From contig JAHDVF020000440.1 in the NCBI GenBank assembly GCA_022606425.2, positions 930,001-994,000 on the forward strand: a stretch of 64,000 nucleotides of DNA, read 5' to 3'. Shown one piece after another: positions 20,114 through 30,130 of the stretch. Below the pieces are notes generated by a model. That model ran no database searches. It had not been told where the DNA came from and saw only the letters and a program-made list of their open reading frames with translations. How positions within the stretch are numbered: the stretch's first letter is position 1; each line of letters starts with the position of its first letter. A program made the position numbers and the translations under genes. Source of the stretch: Lepidostoma basale. Its lineage: Eukaryota; Arthropoda; Insecta; Trichoptera; Lepidostomatidae.

Positions 20114-20352
20114 AATTTTTTGAAAAATGATATTAAACTCCATATTAAGTATTTTATACAAATGAAAACGTCTACTTTCTAGAAATTTCATTATATTTTA
20201 CGGGAATGCCTGGTTTCGCCTGTCCAAGGCATTATCAAATGTGCACATTTGTTATTGATTGTACATGTACATTTGTTAATGTCTAAGACAGGTAAAATAT
20301 GCCATTTACGTATAATATAATAAAACTAATCAAACGTTTTCATTAGTATTAA
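20114..20352. mobile_element. Element B inverted dimer with perfect 11-bp TSD
   Basis: TCTAAGACACA at 20103-20113 and again at 20353-20363. The minus arm shows GCCTGGTTTCGCCTGTCC, AAGGCATTATCAAATG. The plus arm is decayed (GTCTAAGACAGGTAAAATAT). Inverted paralogue of 14933-15175. Confidence 0.8.
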
Positions 20353-20399
20353 TCTAAGACACATATTCAAAAGACAATATTTAAAATCTATTGGCCCCA

Positions 20400-20730
20400 A
20401 ACATTGTCAAATGCCGTTCTCTGGACCATGGCAGGCGAAAAGCCAATTAGGGAACAAGTCGCTAGATGCAAATGGCAGTGGATCGGTCACACTCTGAGAC
20501 GCAACCCAGCCTGCATCGCTCAGGCGGGACTAGACTGGTCCCCTATGGGTGGAAAGAGAAAGCGAGACAGACCTAGAACCACCTTGAGAAGAACCCTGCA
20601 GGACGAGGTTAAGGCAGCAGGCCTCACTTGATGATGTTAGGCATCAGGCATGCGATAGAGTCGGGTGGAGAAGGTTCCTTGAGGCCCTATACACCACGGA
20701 GGTGTGACAGGACAAAAAGAAGAAGAATCT
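20400..20730 (+). mobile_element. Family Q2 LINE 3' end with AAG-rich tail
   Basis: Frame 20404-20631: NAVLWTMAGEKPIREQVAR, KWQWIGHTLRRNPACIAQ, GKRKRDRPRTTLRRTLQDE-VKAAGLT. After a frameshift (DDV-RHQACDRVGWRRFLEALYTTEV) comes TGA and AAAAAGAAGAAG. RTE-like organisation with a short simple tail. Confidence 0.8.
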
Positions 20731-21145
20731 ATGACACATAGTTCACACATCTCTATTTTTGTGATGCTCTGTGTAAACCTTGAAAACAGCGTGATAATGA
20801 ATCACAATTTTATAATAATAACATGACGTCACTGCGCACACCGGTTTTTTGATTATTAAAATTATCTGAACGAAACAAAACCAGTACATACTGATAAGAA
20901 ATATTGCAGTCTTGTTAATTGTAGCGTTTCATAGAAAATGATTTCTGTCATTATTATGTAATAATCATTGAAATAAATAATATTAATATGCATATATATC
21001 ACGTTTTTGGATTACTTTAAAGCGTGTCTCAAGGTCCAAACTAATCTTAATGGACCGGATCTATCCGTATACAAACTAACCTTAACCTAACCTAACAATA
21101 ATGCAAGTCAAGGAAAGTGAATATTTGTTTATGAGATTAAACAAG
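20731..21145. other. No gene seen
   Basis: AT-rich; includes AACCTTAACCTAACCTAAC at about 21071-21088, two to three copies of the insect telomere-type TTAGG unit on the minus strand, too short to mean much. Confidence 0.35.
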
Positions 21146-21159
21146 GTTGAAACTATATG

Positions 21160-21506
21160 TTGATATTAGGAAGGAATGTAGTGCGAAAGAAGGTATTATG
21201 AACAAAATTATGAAAGGATCGCTGCGTTGGTTCGGACATATGGAGCTCATGGGTGAAGAAACAATGGTTAAAAAAGTATACGTTAACGATATAAATGGAG
21301 TAAGGAGTCGAGGTGGACCGAGGAAAACATGGCATGACCAAATTTATCAAATATTAAAGATTGGTCATGTCAGAAGCCGGAAGAATCGACGTGCGTGTTA
21401 GACTCGATGTATGAATGTGGAGGAAGCTAGCGAGGTATGTCAGGAAAGAGTAGTGTCCATTTTCTCTGCCTACCCCTGCGGAGAAACGGCGTGATGGTTT
21501 GTTGTT
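21160..21506 (+). mobile_element. Family R LINE copy, TTTG/TTG-tailed subfamily, with TSD
   Basis: TSD GTTGAAACTATATG at 21146-21159 and 21507-21520 (the first GTTG of the right copy overlaps the tail). Reads IRKECSAKEGIMNKIMKGSL-RWFGHME, KVYVNDINGVRSRGGPRKTW, GHVRSRKNRRA and a premature stop. Ends TACCCCTGCGGAGAAACGG, GTGATGG, then TTTGTTGTTG rather than TTAG. Confidence 0.85.
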
Positions 21507-21692
21507 GTTGAAACTATATGGTGGAAATTATATATCTTACACGAATGTTTCGTAAATCTGCAAATGATATAATAGAATGCGATGATCTATGTGACTAAAT
21601 GCTTGCTTCTTGGTCCAGAAAGCTTGGGTTCAAGCTTGAACACAATGCGATGCCTTCTTCATAATAACGTTTATTATTATTACTATTATTAT

Positions 21693-21915
21693 TTTTATAC
21701 AACAGGTCGTCAGAACCCAATTACTGTATACAATTTCAATTTATTTTTTTAGGTATTATATTGATTCTCGTAACATGTGGCAGGTAGTCAATCTATCGCC
21801 ATTTTATTGTGACGTGAATTTTACACCAGACTAAAGACAGTGTGACAATCACACGCCAACCCGGGACGCAGTATGGAAGTCAGAGCTCTTACCATTCTGC
21901 CACGAAGATCGTCAT
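21693..21915 (-). mobile_element. SINE T, near full-length
   Basis: Same order as 17551-17784. The head has lost much of the B box (ACGCCAACCCGGGACGCAGT) but keeps GACGATCTTCGTGGCAGAATG. Tail TTGTATACAGTAATTGGGTT and CGACCTGTTGTATA. Confidence 0.7.
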
Positions 21916-21989
21916 GATTAGTTTGGAGATGAATAGTGAAGTTTGTATAATAAACTATATCTTTGATTTAAAACTTTGATGCGAGTCTT

Positions 21990-22155
21990 TTAAAAATAAT
22001 AAATGCAAATATGATAAGTGAATGCATTGCGAATGAAAGCGTTATGAACAAAATAATAAAATGTTAATTACAGTGGTTTCGACATATGAAAAGTATGAAT
22101 GAAGAACGAATGATGAAAAGAAAACGTGTCAGATCAAATCAAGCAGATTATAAAT
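21990..22155 (+). mobile_element. Family R LINE, decayed
   Basis: MISECIANESVMNKIIK-like block, then WFRHMKSMNEERMMK and a deleted GRPRK region ending at RSNQAD. Truncated; no tail. Confidence 0.6.
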
Positions 22156-22868
22156 ATCAGCTGAATTGCGATATATTTAAAGCAATATTGATTGATTGGA
22201 CTGGCACCCCTTGTTTTGCCGTCTTTAAATGTAAGTCCCGGATGGACCGGGGACAGGCCCAGGGAGTGTACGAGCGAGGCTGACAAAAGGGGGACGCTAT
22301 GCCCTATAACAGGCTCGGGTGTGTGGCGGGAACTTCTATGTTCCTAAGGATTGATTGTATCTCAATAGAGACGAATATGTAAATTGTTTTTTTTTTTGTT
22401 TCTTCTATGTTCCTTTTAAAAAAAGTAATACATACATATTTAAATTTATCACGCCTTAAACAACTCAGTACAAAATGCATACAATTAAAATATTGATTGT
22501 TGCACTGTGGCGTGTTTTACCTCTAATTCCGACACTTTTACACATATTTTTGCAACTCTGTGCCGTTCGAACAGAAACCTATAAAGTGGTTCACTAGCGA
22601 GCAGTAACTTGACGCTCTTTCGTGAAAAAAACGATAAACTGGTGCACCGAAGAATAAATAAAATGTTATCATTGGTGAAAACAACAAACAACTGGTGCTC
22701 TTTCACTTATAACAAATCTCAATAAATGTGGTGGCATTTATAAATTTTGACACTAATTTTTTACGCTTTTGTAACTAGATTTAAGTGTTTCTGTAAATAA
22801 TACAACAAATTAATGCTAGTTAAAACTTTTGTAACATTTTTAAATACGTTTGAGTGCACTTTTAATAT

Positions 22869-23227
22869 AAGGTGTTTTTTTAGAGGTTTGGTTTTTTAAC
22901 TGGCAACATTGTTTCTACAGAATGTCAATTTGACAGTTGACAGTTGATTTGTAGTCAGTACGTTTTGCCATTTTACCCAGTTGCTCGATAAAGTGTTTTT
23001 TTTAGAGGTATATAAAACAAAATAATAAAAAACACATACTAATAATGAGCGCCACGGCTAGCTCGAATGAAGCGCAATCGTGAAGTCCAATTTTCGACAC
23101 CTTTATCGAGGAACTGTGTGAAATGGCAAATCGTACTGATTATAAATCAACTGTCAACTGTCAGATTGACAGACTGTAGAATTTTTTTTGCCAGTTTAAA
23201 AACCAAACCTCTAAAAAAACACACTAT
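22869..23227. mobile_element. Family N Tc1/mariner derivative, copy 2 (rearranged)
   Basis: Left end GGTGTTTTTTTAGAGGTTTG and right end AACCTCTAAAAAAACACAC, with subterminal TGTCAATTTGACAGTTGACAG and its inverse. The interior has GCGCCACGGCTAGCTCGAAT, the C-terminal piece of N, but not the HTH part. A second TTTTTTTTAGAGG end inside at about 22997 suggests a nested or recombined copy. Confidence 0.65.
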
Positions 23228-23794
23228 ATGTATATGATGCACATTAAACGAAACCAAAGATCCATTACTCAAATGTAAAATGCAAATTTTAGCATTTATG
23301 CATTTGTATTTCACCATTTCAACATATTTTTATTAAATTTGTAATCGTGTATAAAGCTAGTGGTGCACTTTCACTTATTTTACGCAAAACTGTTTACGAA
23401 CTTGGTATAAAAAAACACACTTTTGGGTCATATTTTATGATGGCCTCTATTGTGACTTAACTGAACTAAAATATGGTGCACTCTGACACAGAAAATAAAC
23501 AATTTTTGTTTGTTATTTGTCACTCGGTGCACAAATCGCGACCCCTATGATCGGACGGCGGAAGAGTACTGGGCTTTCTATAAATGTTGGAGTTATCTAT
23601 TCTACCGTACAGTACACAGAGCACTGTAAACAGTGGAACATCGACTGTAGTAATGAGCCGCGGGAAACTATGTCGTGTAAGTCACGAAGAGGACGGGTGG
23701 CATTCAGCCGCATAGGAAATGCGTTCGGGAGTAGGTGTTGCAACGAGGGATGTTCAAATTTGAACATTTATAAAATTAAATGTAATTATTAAGC

Positions 23795-24603
23795 ATTCAA
23801 CTGGCAAAAGAATGATGAAAGTAGAATAAATGCAGTAGAAATGAGATCTCTAAGACGAATGTGTGGTAAATCTGTATATTATTAATACGAAGGTTGTCCG
23901 TAAAATAAGTTTCCCTGTTTGCCACGGGATCTCGATCTTCGCGCGGATCGCTGTTGGTCTTCCCCCTCTACATCCCCACCCAGCCGAACTCGCTGCGACG
24001 CTCTGTGTCGGTTTGGCAGCCGTAAATAATGGAGCTCCCGATCGCATCGCCCGCGAGGTGTGAAGTACGCTCCGTGATTCGTTTTTTGTGTGTCAAAGGC
24101 CATAGAAGGGCGAAACACGTCATACATAAATATTGTAATAAAACTCCTTGAAAACTATCGTTTTTTCATACATATTAATAATTTTATATGGAGTTTTGCA
24201 TCATTGTTCAAGAAACAATAAATAAATCTGTATATGCGAGTGTCAAATGCAAGTATAAGAAGTGAATGCGGTGCGAATGAAAGTGTTATGGACAAAATAA
24301 GGAAAGGGTCGTTAAGATGGTTTGGACACATGAAAAGAATGAGTGAAGAGAGAACGGTGAAGTAGGTATATGTTAACGACGTGAACGGAGCTAGAAATTG
24401 AGGAAGACCGAAACGTGTCACGATCAAATCAATCAAATATTGAATGTCGGTCACGCGAGGAGTCGGAGAAATCGACGTGCGTGCATGACAAAATGTATGA
24501 ATGTAGAGGAAGCGAGAGAAGTATGTCAGGACAGAATGGTGTGACGGTCCATTATTTCTGCCTACCCCTCCGGTGAAACAGTGTGATGGTTAGTTAGTTA
24601 GTT
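23795..24603 (+). mobile_element. Family R LINE copy split by a chimeric B insertion
   Basis: Flanking pieces 23795-23879 (NWQKNDESRINAVEMRSL-RRMCGKSVY) and 24223-24603 (RVSNASIRSECGANESVMDK, RWFGHMKRMSEERT, GHARSRRNRRACMTKCM) rejoin across the insertion. The end TACCCCTCCGGTGAAACAG is followed by TTAGTTAGTTAG. Confidence 0.85.
23880..24222 (+). mobile_element. Chimeric insert: mariner 5' end joined to element B
   Basis: TSD TAAATCTGTATAT (13 bp) at 23867-23879 and 24223-24235. The first ~205 bp starts CGAAGGTTGTCCGTAAAATA, a DNA-transposon-like end. It contains an ATG at 24029 reading MELPIASPARCEVRSVIRFL, resembling the N-terminus of a mariner-type transposase. From about 24088 the sequence is element B: a decayed core (GGGCGAAACACGTC), ATTGTAATAAAACTCCTTG and the 3' end TTGTTCAAGAAACAATAAA. 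A 13-bp TSD is not mariner-like (TA), so the pair was moved as one retroposed unit. Confidence 0.65.
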
Positions 24604-24654
24604 AAAATGTTATTATTAATTGTTTATTACTTAGAAAATGGGACGTCTTGTCAC

Positions 24655-24706
24655 ATTAGGCATGATCAAATTAATCAAATACTAAAAGGCGGCCATATTT
24701 GAAGTG
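24655..24706 (+). mobile_element. Family R scrap
   Basis: About 50 bp of the HDQINQILKGGHI region, directly abutting the Jockey fragment. Confidence 0.45.
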
Positions 24707-25236
24707 GGAAAGATTTCTGAGATATCTCTACATGAGAGAGTTTGGTAGCTATCCGTGGCTTTATCCCACTGCATTCCTCTTGGGCATGCTGGGGACCAAT
24801 AGTTTACAGATAAGAAGGGATGGGTGCACACTTACCCATTTCTTCAGACTTATCAGGAGATTCTTTGAGAACTCCGTCATCTTGGAGGCTATCCATCTTT
24901 ATGTTCCGGATGGCTATCTTCGACAGCGTCAGCACAGACTGTTTTATCTCCCAGTATGCAGAACCAACCTGCCTCTGGTGATGCCGGTGGGGAGAGCAAT
25001 CAAACTGCTGAACATGATCGCTTCGGAGATCGATGTCTTTCATATTCGTGAAAGTACATTCAGAAGACAAACACTCTTGACTTTGGAGAGTATCTTGTAT
25101 TCCTAATGTCGAACCATCTCTCATGCGTTCCTGGTATTATATATTTATCATGTTTTACCTGTTCTCAATAGATGCCTTAAACTATAAAAAATGTTTGTAA
25201 TGTCTTTTGAGAAAATAAACTGATTTGATTTGATTT
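24707..25236 (+). mobile_element. Jockey-type LINE 3' end, best copy
   Basis: Frame to 25106: RFLRYLYMREFGSYPWLYPT, AFLLGMLGTNSLQIRRD, FFRLIRRFFENSVILEAIHL, YVPDGYLRQRQHRLFYLPV, LVMPVGRAIKLLNMIASEID, FHIRESTFRRQTLLTLESIL-YS and stop. The 3' UTR is about 100 bp (TCTCATGCGTTCCTGG, AATAGATGCCTTAAACT), ending AAAATAAACTGATTTGATTT. The TGATT repeat tail is characteristic of this family. Other copies: 4995-5175, 13937-14546, 17080-17335, 29280-30130 and 34355-34425. Confidence 0.85.
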
Positions 25237-25734
25237 AAAACTGTAAATTCAAAATTTAATTTCGATTATAAAATTCGGCAGTTAGCCACGATTCCTCCAA
25301 TCATCGTTGTTTCTGTGTTCCTACACTTTTGCATCCGACTGTATTGACGAAAAAAATGAACCTAATAGCTCACCAAACAAAATTATATGTATCTTGAGAC
25401 CTTGCATTGAACAATTGATTTTCTTTAAAAATATATTCAAATCTTTAGTTATTTCTTTAAAAACTCATTGATATTATCATGCTTGCGTAGTTTTTATACA
25501 TGGTGTTTTAAATTCGAAACCAAATACTACAAAAGATTTTTTTAAATTTGAATAATTTAAATCAGAATTATGATAAATTAGAATATTCTAAATATTATAA
25601 TATGTTGCAGGAAAATTTCCGGCGGAGAATTTATTATTTTGAAAATAGAATCAAATGAAGATGGTTGGCACAATGAAACATTAAAAAAAGTTTAATAAAT
25701 ATTGAAAAGTTTAATAAGTTTAGCTTAGCTGTAA
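25237..25734. other. No gene seen
   Basis: AT-rich spacer, nothing recognised. Confidence 0.4.
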
Positions 25735-25929
25735 GGAAAAGGTTTGACTGATTTGATCGTGCCACGTTTTCCTCGGCTTTCCTCTATTTCTATTGTAGCT
25801 CCGTTTGCATCGTTTTCATATACTCTCTTCATCATTCTGCCTTCATGCATTCTTTCCATGTAACCAAACCACCTTTATGACCTTTTCATTTTGTTCATAA
25901 CCTGTACATTCGCATTGCATTCACTTCAT

Positions 25930-26118
25930 AACTAACTAACTAACTTACCATCACGCCGTCTCCCCGGAGGGGTAGGCAGAAAGAATGGAACGCCACACTG
26001 TTCTGTCCTGACATAAGTCTCTCGCTTCCTCTACATTCATACATCTTGTCATGCACGCACGTCGATTTTTCCGACTTCTCACGTGACCGACATTCAATAT
26101 TTGATTGATTTGACCAGG
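25930..26118 (-). mobile_element. Family R LINE nested in another R copy, 11-bp TSD
   Basis: TSD ATTCACTTCAT at 25919-25929 and 26119-26129. 189 bp: TTAG tail (AACTAACTAACTTACC), TACCCCTCCGGGGAGACGG hairpin end, SILSAYPS, RRACMTRCMNVEEARDLCQ and back to QIN. One of the shortest complete insertions here. Confidence 0.9.
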
Positions 26119-26162
26119 ATTCACTTCATATCATATAATTTGACATTTGACACTCTATCATA

Positions 26163-26406
26163 CAGTGGTGGTACTCCCAAAGAAGCCCAGAAGCCCGGCT
26201 TGCGTAAGAAATTCTGAATCATACCCCCAAATCTAACTAATCATGCCCCCGCATAAACCTACAACCCACGAAATCATCTTCCAACAATGTTCCCATCAGA
26301 CGTAAGAGGAATGGCTACAAGAGCTGAACCTCTGTAAAAAGTGGTTTTGATTCAAAATTTCTTACGCAAGTCGGGCTTCTGGGCTTCTATGGGAGTACCG
26401 CCACTG
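26163..26406. mobile_element. hAT-type MITE, complete
   Basis: 244 bp, CAGTGGTGGTACTCCC... and ...GGGAGTACCGCCACTG, TIR about 55 bp extending into AAGCCCGGCTTGCGTAAGAA and its inverse. CTATCATA at 26155-26162 repeats at 26412-26419, separated from the right end by five extra bases. Same family as 44206-44612, which has a clean 8-bp TSD. Confidence 0.85.
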
Positions 26407-26714
26407 ATATACTATCATATACACAGTTACCCATGATTATATCATATACATAGTTACCGCACATCGCCTTTGAGATCTCGCTTTTACTGCATGTATTATC
26501 CTTTAACCTTCTTTTTCCAGTTCCATGCCTCATTTGCATACATAAGGGTTAGCACAAAAACACCATTGTGCAACGCCATATAAGATTTTTTGAATAGGCT
26601 TTTGTTCATAAAATTTTTGTTTTAAACCCGATTAAAATATATCGGAATTGCTATACAGATTGATCTCATTTCTTAGATACAATTGAATGATATATTTATG
26701 AATTAAACCACTGA

Positions 26715-26935
26715 AATGAAGCCTAGCTCGTTTCCCTTGGGGAGCAATGGATTGATCAATTTTGGGAGGAGAGGGAAGCTAATAATATCTAGAGGCACCT
26801 AGAGAATAATCCTGCAGGACGAATCAAAGGCCGTGGTTCACTTGGAATTATAACATGATAGAAATATTGGAATTGAACAAAAATCATTGTGCCCGTGTGT
26901 GGCATAAATATATTATAATACAGGAAGAAGAAAAA
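26715..26935 (+). mobile_element. Family Q2 LINE remnant
   Basis: Decayed match to 20540-20720: AGAGGGAAGCTAATAATATC, AATCCTGCAGGACGA, AAAGGCCGTGGTTCACTTGG, then a GGAAGAAGAAAA tail. Confidence 0.5.
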
Positions 26936-27029
26936 TAAATAATTAATGTATTATGAATCCCTTAGTACACATTTTAATTAAATGAAACGTATATTGCACT
27001 AACAAGTTTATTGCTTTAGCAGAAAGAAC

Positions 27030-27270
27030 AGCATAGTTTAAATGGCAGTGGACGAGGCATGTGGCGAGACAGGGTGAGCTTAGGTGAGCACCTAAAATTC
27101 TGAAGTAGAGGCCTTGGCGGATGATGTTATTCGACTTGCAGGTCTTAGGTGGCAACATATAGCCCAAGATCGAAAATGTTGGAAGAGTTTTGAAAATGCC
27201 TTTAGCCAGCAGTGGAGTAAAATTGGCTCAAAAGTGGGAGAAATACTTAGCAATTAGAAAAATGAATAAA
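27030..27270 (+). mobile_element. LINE remnant, RTE-like (family Q7)
   Basis: KWQWTRHVARQG, then (frameshifted) VIRLAGLRWQHIAQDRKC-WKSFENAFSQQWSKIG, the usual C-terminal DDL..W...A.DR..W....AF..QW block of RTE-like ORFs. Confidence 0.6.
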
Positions 27271-27544
27271 GACTAAAACCAAGGATTCAAATCAGTGGTA
27301 TTAAATAATTAATAATCACAAATGTGAGAATAAATAATAGAAGGAACCGGGTCGTATTTTGGATTAACGAAACTTTAATTATTTCGTTCATAGCGCTTTC
27401 ATTCGCACCGCTTTCACTTCTTATATTAAAAATTTAGTATTAATGAAAATGTCTGTTATTAAGAGGTTTTCGTTTTAATGAAATGAGAACCGTTTCGTTT
27501 TACTGAAATGTTTTTGGTTTTGGATTAAACATGGGTAAAAATAA

Positions 27545-27800
27545 TGTAAAAAATAATTCTTCTTCTTCTTCTTCTTCCCTTTTGGTAGACTCAGGAGTCT
27601 GTTATTTCAGGCGGGTCCTCTTGAGATGCTGAACTCCAGCTTTCTCTCCACCGTTTCGGGGGTCTTTCTGGTCGGCGTTGTCCGTTTGGCGTTCCATGGA
27701 GAGCTATGTGTGGTATTCTATTTGAGCTCATCCTTTCTACGTGTTCATGCCAGTATCGCCGTCTTTGACGTCCCCATCTGACCACATCTTCGACCTCGCA
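27545..27800 (-). mobile_element. LINE 3' end, family Q3, (GAA)n tail
   Basis: Minus-strand frame: VRWGRQRRRYWHEHVERM, ALHGTPNGQRRPERPPKRWR, ending PPEITDS. The stop is followed by an AAG-rich linker and a GAAGAAGAAGAAGAA tail at about 27555-27575 (seen as CTT repeats). Confidence 0.7.
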
Positions 27801-27869
27801 GATTTCAGAGAAAAAATAATTAATTAATATAAATGAAAACTAAGACATTATCAAATGTAATCTAACAAA

Positions 27870-28095
27870 AAAGAATTATATCCTCTTCTCTTGGTGCTGT
27901 GTCAGGTCCGTTAGCGATCACTACAGCGAAAGCATCTCTGGCATGCGCCACTTGGAACAGGTTCCGAACTCTGCTCATTCCTATCCACTCTCTTATATTT
28001 CGCAGTCAAGACAATGGTCTTCTACCAACTCCCCGACGTAGCTCTATTTCGCCTCCATCGTCTGATGCTTATCAGACTTAGGAGGTGGTATCTTT
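27870..28095 (-). mobile_element. LINE 3' fragment, family Q4
   Basis: Minus strand reads GRRPLS, LRNIREWIGMSRVRNLFQVA, ARDAFAVVIANGPDTAPREE, matching the family at 33895-34330 (SWLRNVREWTS, FAEVIANVGGPDSALEEEG). 5'-truncated. Confidence 0.6.
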
Positions 28096-28194
28096 CTTCC
28101 CTTAGTACATACCTTAGTACCAAATATGAGACCTTTCTAACATTCACCATAGAAGAATTATATTAAATGTTTTAATGAATCTGACATAAATAGA

Positions 28195-28640
28195 CAATAT
28201 GTGCACCATCTAAAAATAACATTTTGTGTAAATTATTTTTATTTTGTTATTTTATTTTATATCATTGTATTTTATATTATTTGTTTTAGATAGTTGTACA
28301 CCAGCAGCGTGAGTGGGAAAAGAAGCCGAGGACGACCGAGGAAAACATGGCATGACCAAATTAATCAATTACTAAAAGGCGGCCACATTCGAAGTCGGAA
28401 CAATCGACGTGCGTGCATGGTACGATGTATGAATGTAGAGGAAGCCCGAGAGGTATGCCAGGACAGGCCAGTGTGGCGATCAGTTAGTTAGTTAGTTTGT
28501 TTTAGATTTATTTTGTGGGTGTTGGACGATCGAAGTGTGCGCGGGAGATGCCTATGAAAAGAGAAGGATGAAGTGCCGCATCAGTAAAAGTGTGACAGTT
28601 CATTCTTTCTGCCTACCCTTTCGGGGAGACGGCGTGATCC
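28195..28640 (+). mobile_element. Element G copy with nested family R LINE
   Basis: Left part 28195-28291 (ATAGACAATATGTGCACCAT, AACATTTTGTGTAAATTATT) and right part 28496-28640 (GTGGGTGTTGGACGATCGAA, GTGTGCGCGGGAGATGCCTA, TACCCTTTCGGGGAGACGG, GTGATC). The interruption is the R copy 28292-28495. The TTAG tail is missing (GTGATCCGATCTG instead). Confidence 0.75.
28292..28495 (+). mobile_element. Family R LINE nested in element G, 12-bp TSD
   Basis: TSD TTTGTTTTAGAT at 28280-28291 and 28496-28507. 204 bp: YTSSVSGKRSRGRPRKTWHD, QLLKGGHIRSRNNRRACMV, NVEEAREVCQDRPVWRS. The final ~40 bp including the hairpin is deleted, so the tail (AGTTAGTTAGTTAG) directly follows TGGCGATC. Confidence 0.85.
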
Positions 28641-29279
28641 GATCTGATCCGAATTATTTCGAGACACCGTGTATATAGAATAATGAACTAAAACGAATGT
28701 GTGTGCTCTTTAAGTAAATGTAAATCTGAAGGGTAAGAAAATCCAAGAGCTTATGGCGAAGAGTGAACGTAGAATGGTGTAAAAAACATTCTCAGTCGCT
28801 AGCACAGTGGAAGGGGGGCACTTCGGAAAATCATTTGTCACTGCGGTATACAGACAAATCCTTTATTCATAAATCTGAGAAAACCAAAGTGACTTTGAAC
28901 AGATGTCGCTGTGTGGCGCTTTATTTTCATACAATTTCTTGTATCCCGAATATGAAGATTTCTAAAGCGAAATTGCTCGAAAAATTGTGAGATTTCTGAG
29001 CGAATAAAATGTATTTAATGTATTCAAATACTTTAACGCACCATTTGGAAATGTTTCAAAGTCTTATCGACTGGCTAGATGTAAATAAGATTATCTTAAA
29101 CAGATTGTCTTTCAAAGATTTATTCAGGAGACGCTGCAAGACCAAAAAAGATAGGACATCTATAACTCAAGAAAGTTATCAAGAGTTTATTGTCGAGAGA
29201 TTTTTTATGTCTTAGGTTCCTCCATATTTTTATTTTTATTCTATTTCTATACCAATATTTTTCATATCAATGAATAAAA
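28641..29279. other. No gene recognised
   Basis: Unclassified. Small plus-strand frames at 28763-28990 and 29009-29215 have no recognisable domain or splice context I can support. Confidence 0.35.
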
Positions 29280-30130
29280 TAAAATCAGTTAATTTCCTGA
29301 AAAGATATTATAAATAACTATTATAGTTAAAGGCATTATTGAGAACAAGTAAAATATAATATATAGTATATACGAGGTCTGTCCAATAAATATGCGAAAT
29401 GATTTTTTTTTTAAATCCAATATTTAGGGTAGATCAATCTTATCCCCTTCAAAATTGTAGCAATGCACTTGTCTCCCCTTCGTTTCCATTGTTCAAAACA
29501 TTCCTGGAAGTCTTCAGGAGTCAGGCTCTTCAACTTCTTTTTCGTTTCACGTGTAATCGTCCGTACGTCTTCCCAGTGCCGCCCCCGCATGACCTTTTTA
29601 CATTTCGGGAACAAAAAGAAGTCGCCAGGGTCTAAATCTGGTGAATAGGGAGGGTAATCAATAACAGAGATCGCATTATGGGTCAGAAACTGGCGGTCAA
29701 TCAGTCATGAATGTGAAGGCGCATTGTCAGGCAGCTTTTAACATTTCATGAATTCCCGATAATTTTTCAAAAAGTTTCACCAGAAATTTGATGTTGACTT
29801 GTTGTTCCATATCTGTTTGTCAATCTCCATTGTCGACAAGAGCATTAAACACACCCCACAAAAAAAATATTTCCGTTCGAGCTGTATGTTTACTTTGACG
29901 GATTGGTGATTACGGATTCACTTAGTGGCTCACCCGGCAACAAAGAAGCTAGTGCGCAGTTCGCGTATTTAATGGACTGACCTCGCAATACTAGGAACGC
30001 ATGAGAGATGGTTGGAGTTTTTAGAAATACAAGATACTCCTAAAGTCAAGAGTATTTGAACGTACTTTCAGTAATATAAAAGATGTCGATCTCCGAAGCG
30101 ATCGGGTTCAACATTTTGATTGAAATAATA
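29280..30130 (-). mobile_element. Jockey-type LINE 3' end split by a mariner
   Basis: 29280-29368 (AAAAGATATTATAAATAACT, AAGGCATTATTGAGAACA, reverse of the 3' UTR) continues at 29991-30130 (AGGAACGCATGAGAGATGG, GAACGTACTTTCAGTAATAT, ATGTCGATCTCCGAAGCGAT). The join is a TA, the mariner target. Confidence 0.75.
29371..29988 (-). mobile_element. Internally deleted mariner, ITRs retained
   Basis: Ends TACGAGGTCTGTCCAATAAA and (reverse) TTGCGAGGTCAGTCCATTAA, bordered by TA. On the minus strand PDNAPSHS-stop-LIDRQF, YPPYSPDLDPGDFFLFPKCK and LTPEDFQECFEQWKRRGDKC are mariner catalytic-domain blocks (second and third Asp regions). The stop after PSHS and loss of the N-terminal half make it inactive. 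About 618 bp. A relative lies at 58769-59245. Confidence 0.85.

Larger units (their letters stand above)
25735..26590 (-). mobile_element. Family R LINE copy carrying two nested insertions
   Basis: Pieces 25735-25929, 26119-26162 and 26412-26590 form one minus-strand R copy, from GRPRKTWHDQI back to AEAWNWKKKV and ALHNGVFVLTLMYAN. Interrupted by a second R copy (25930-26118) and a hAT MITE (26163-26406). It has no 3' tail. Confidence 0.8.

Noticed and set aside
23517..23792. Possible 91-codon gene in a slightly GC-richer patch
   Set aside because: No recognisable domain or repeat; I could not support it beyond an open frame.
27545..27580. (GAA)n microsatellite as an independent repeat
   Set aside because: It is the 3' tail of a LINE family Q3 copy on the minus strand; the same applies at 31620, 34315 and 50880.
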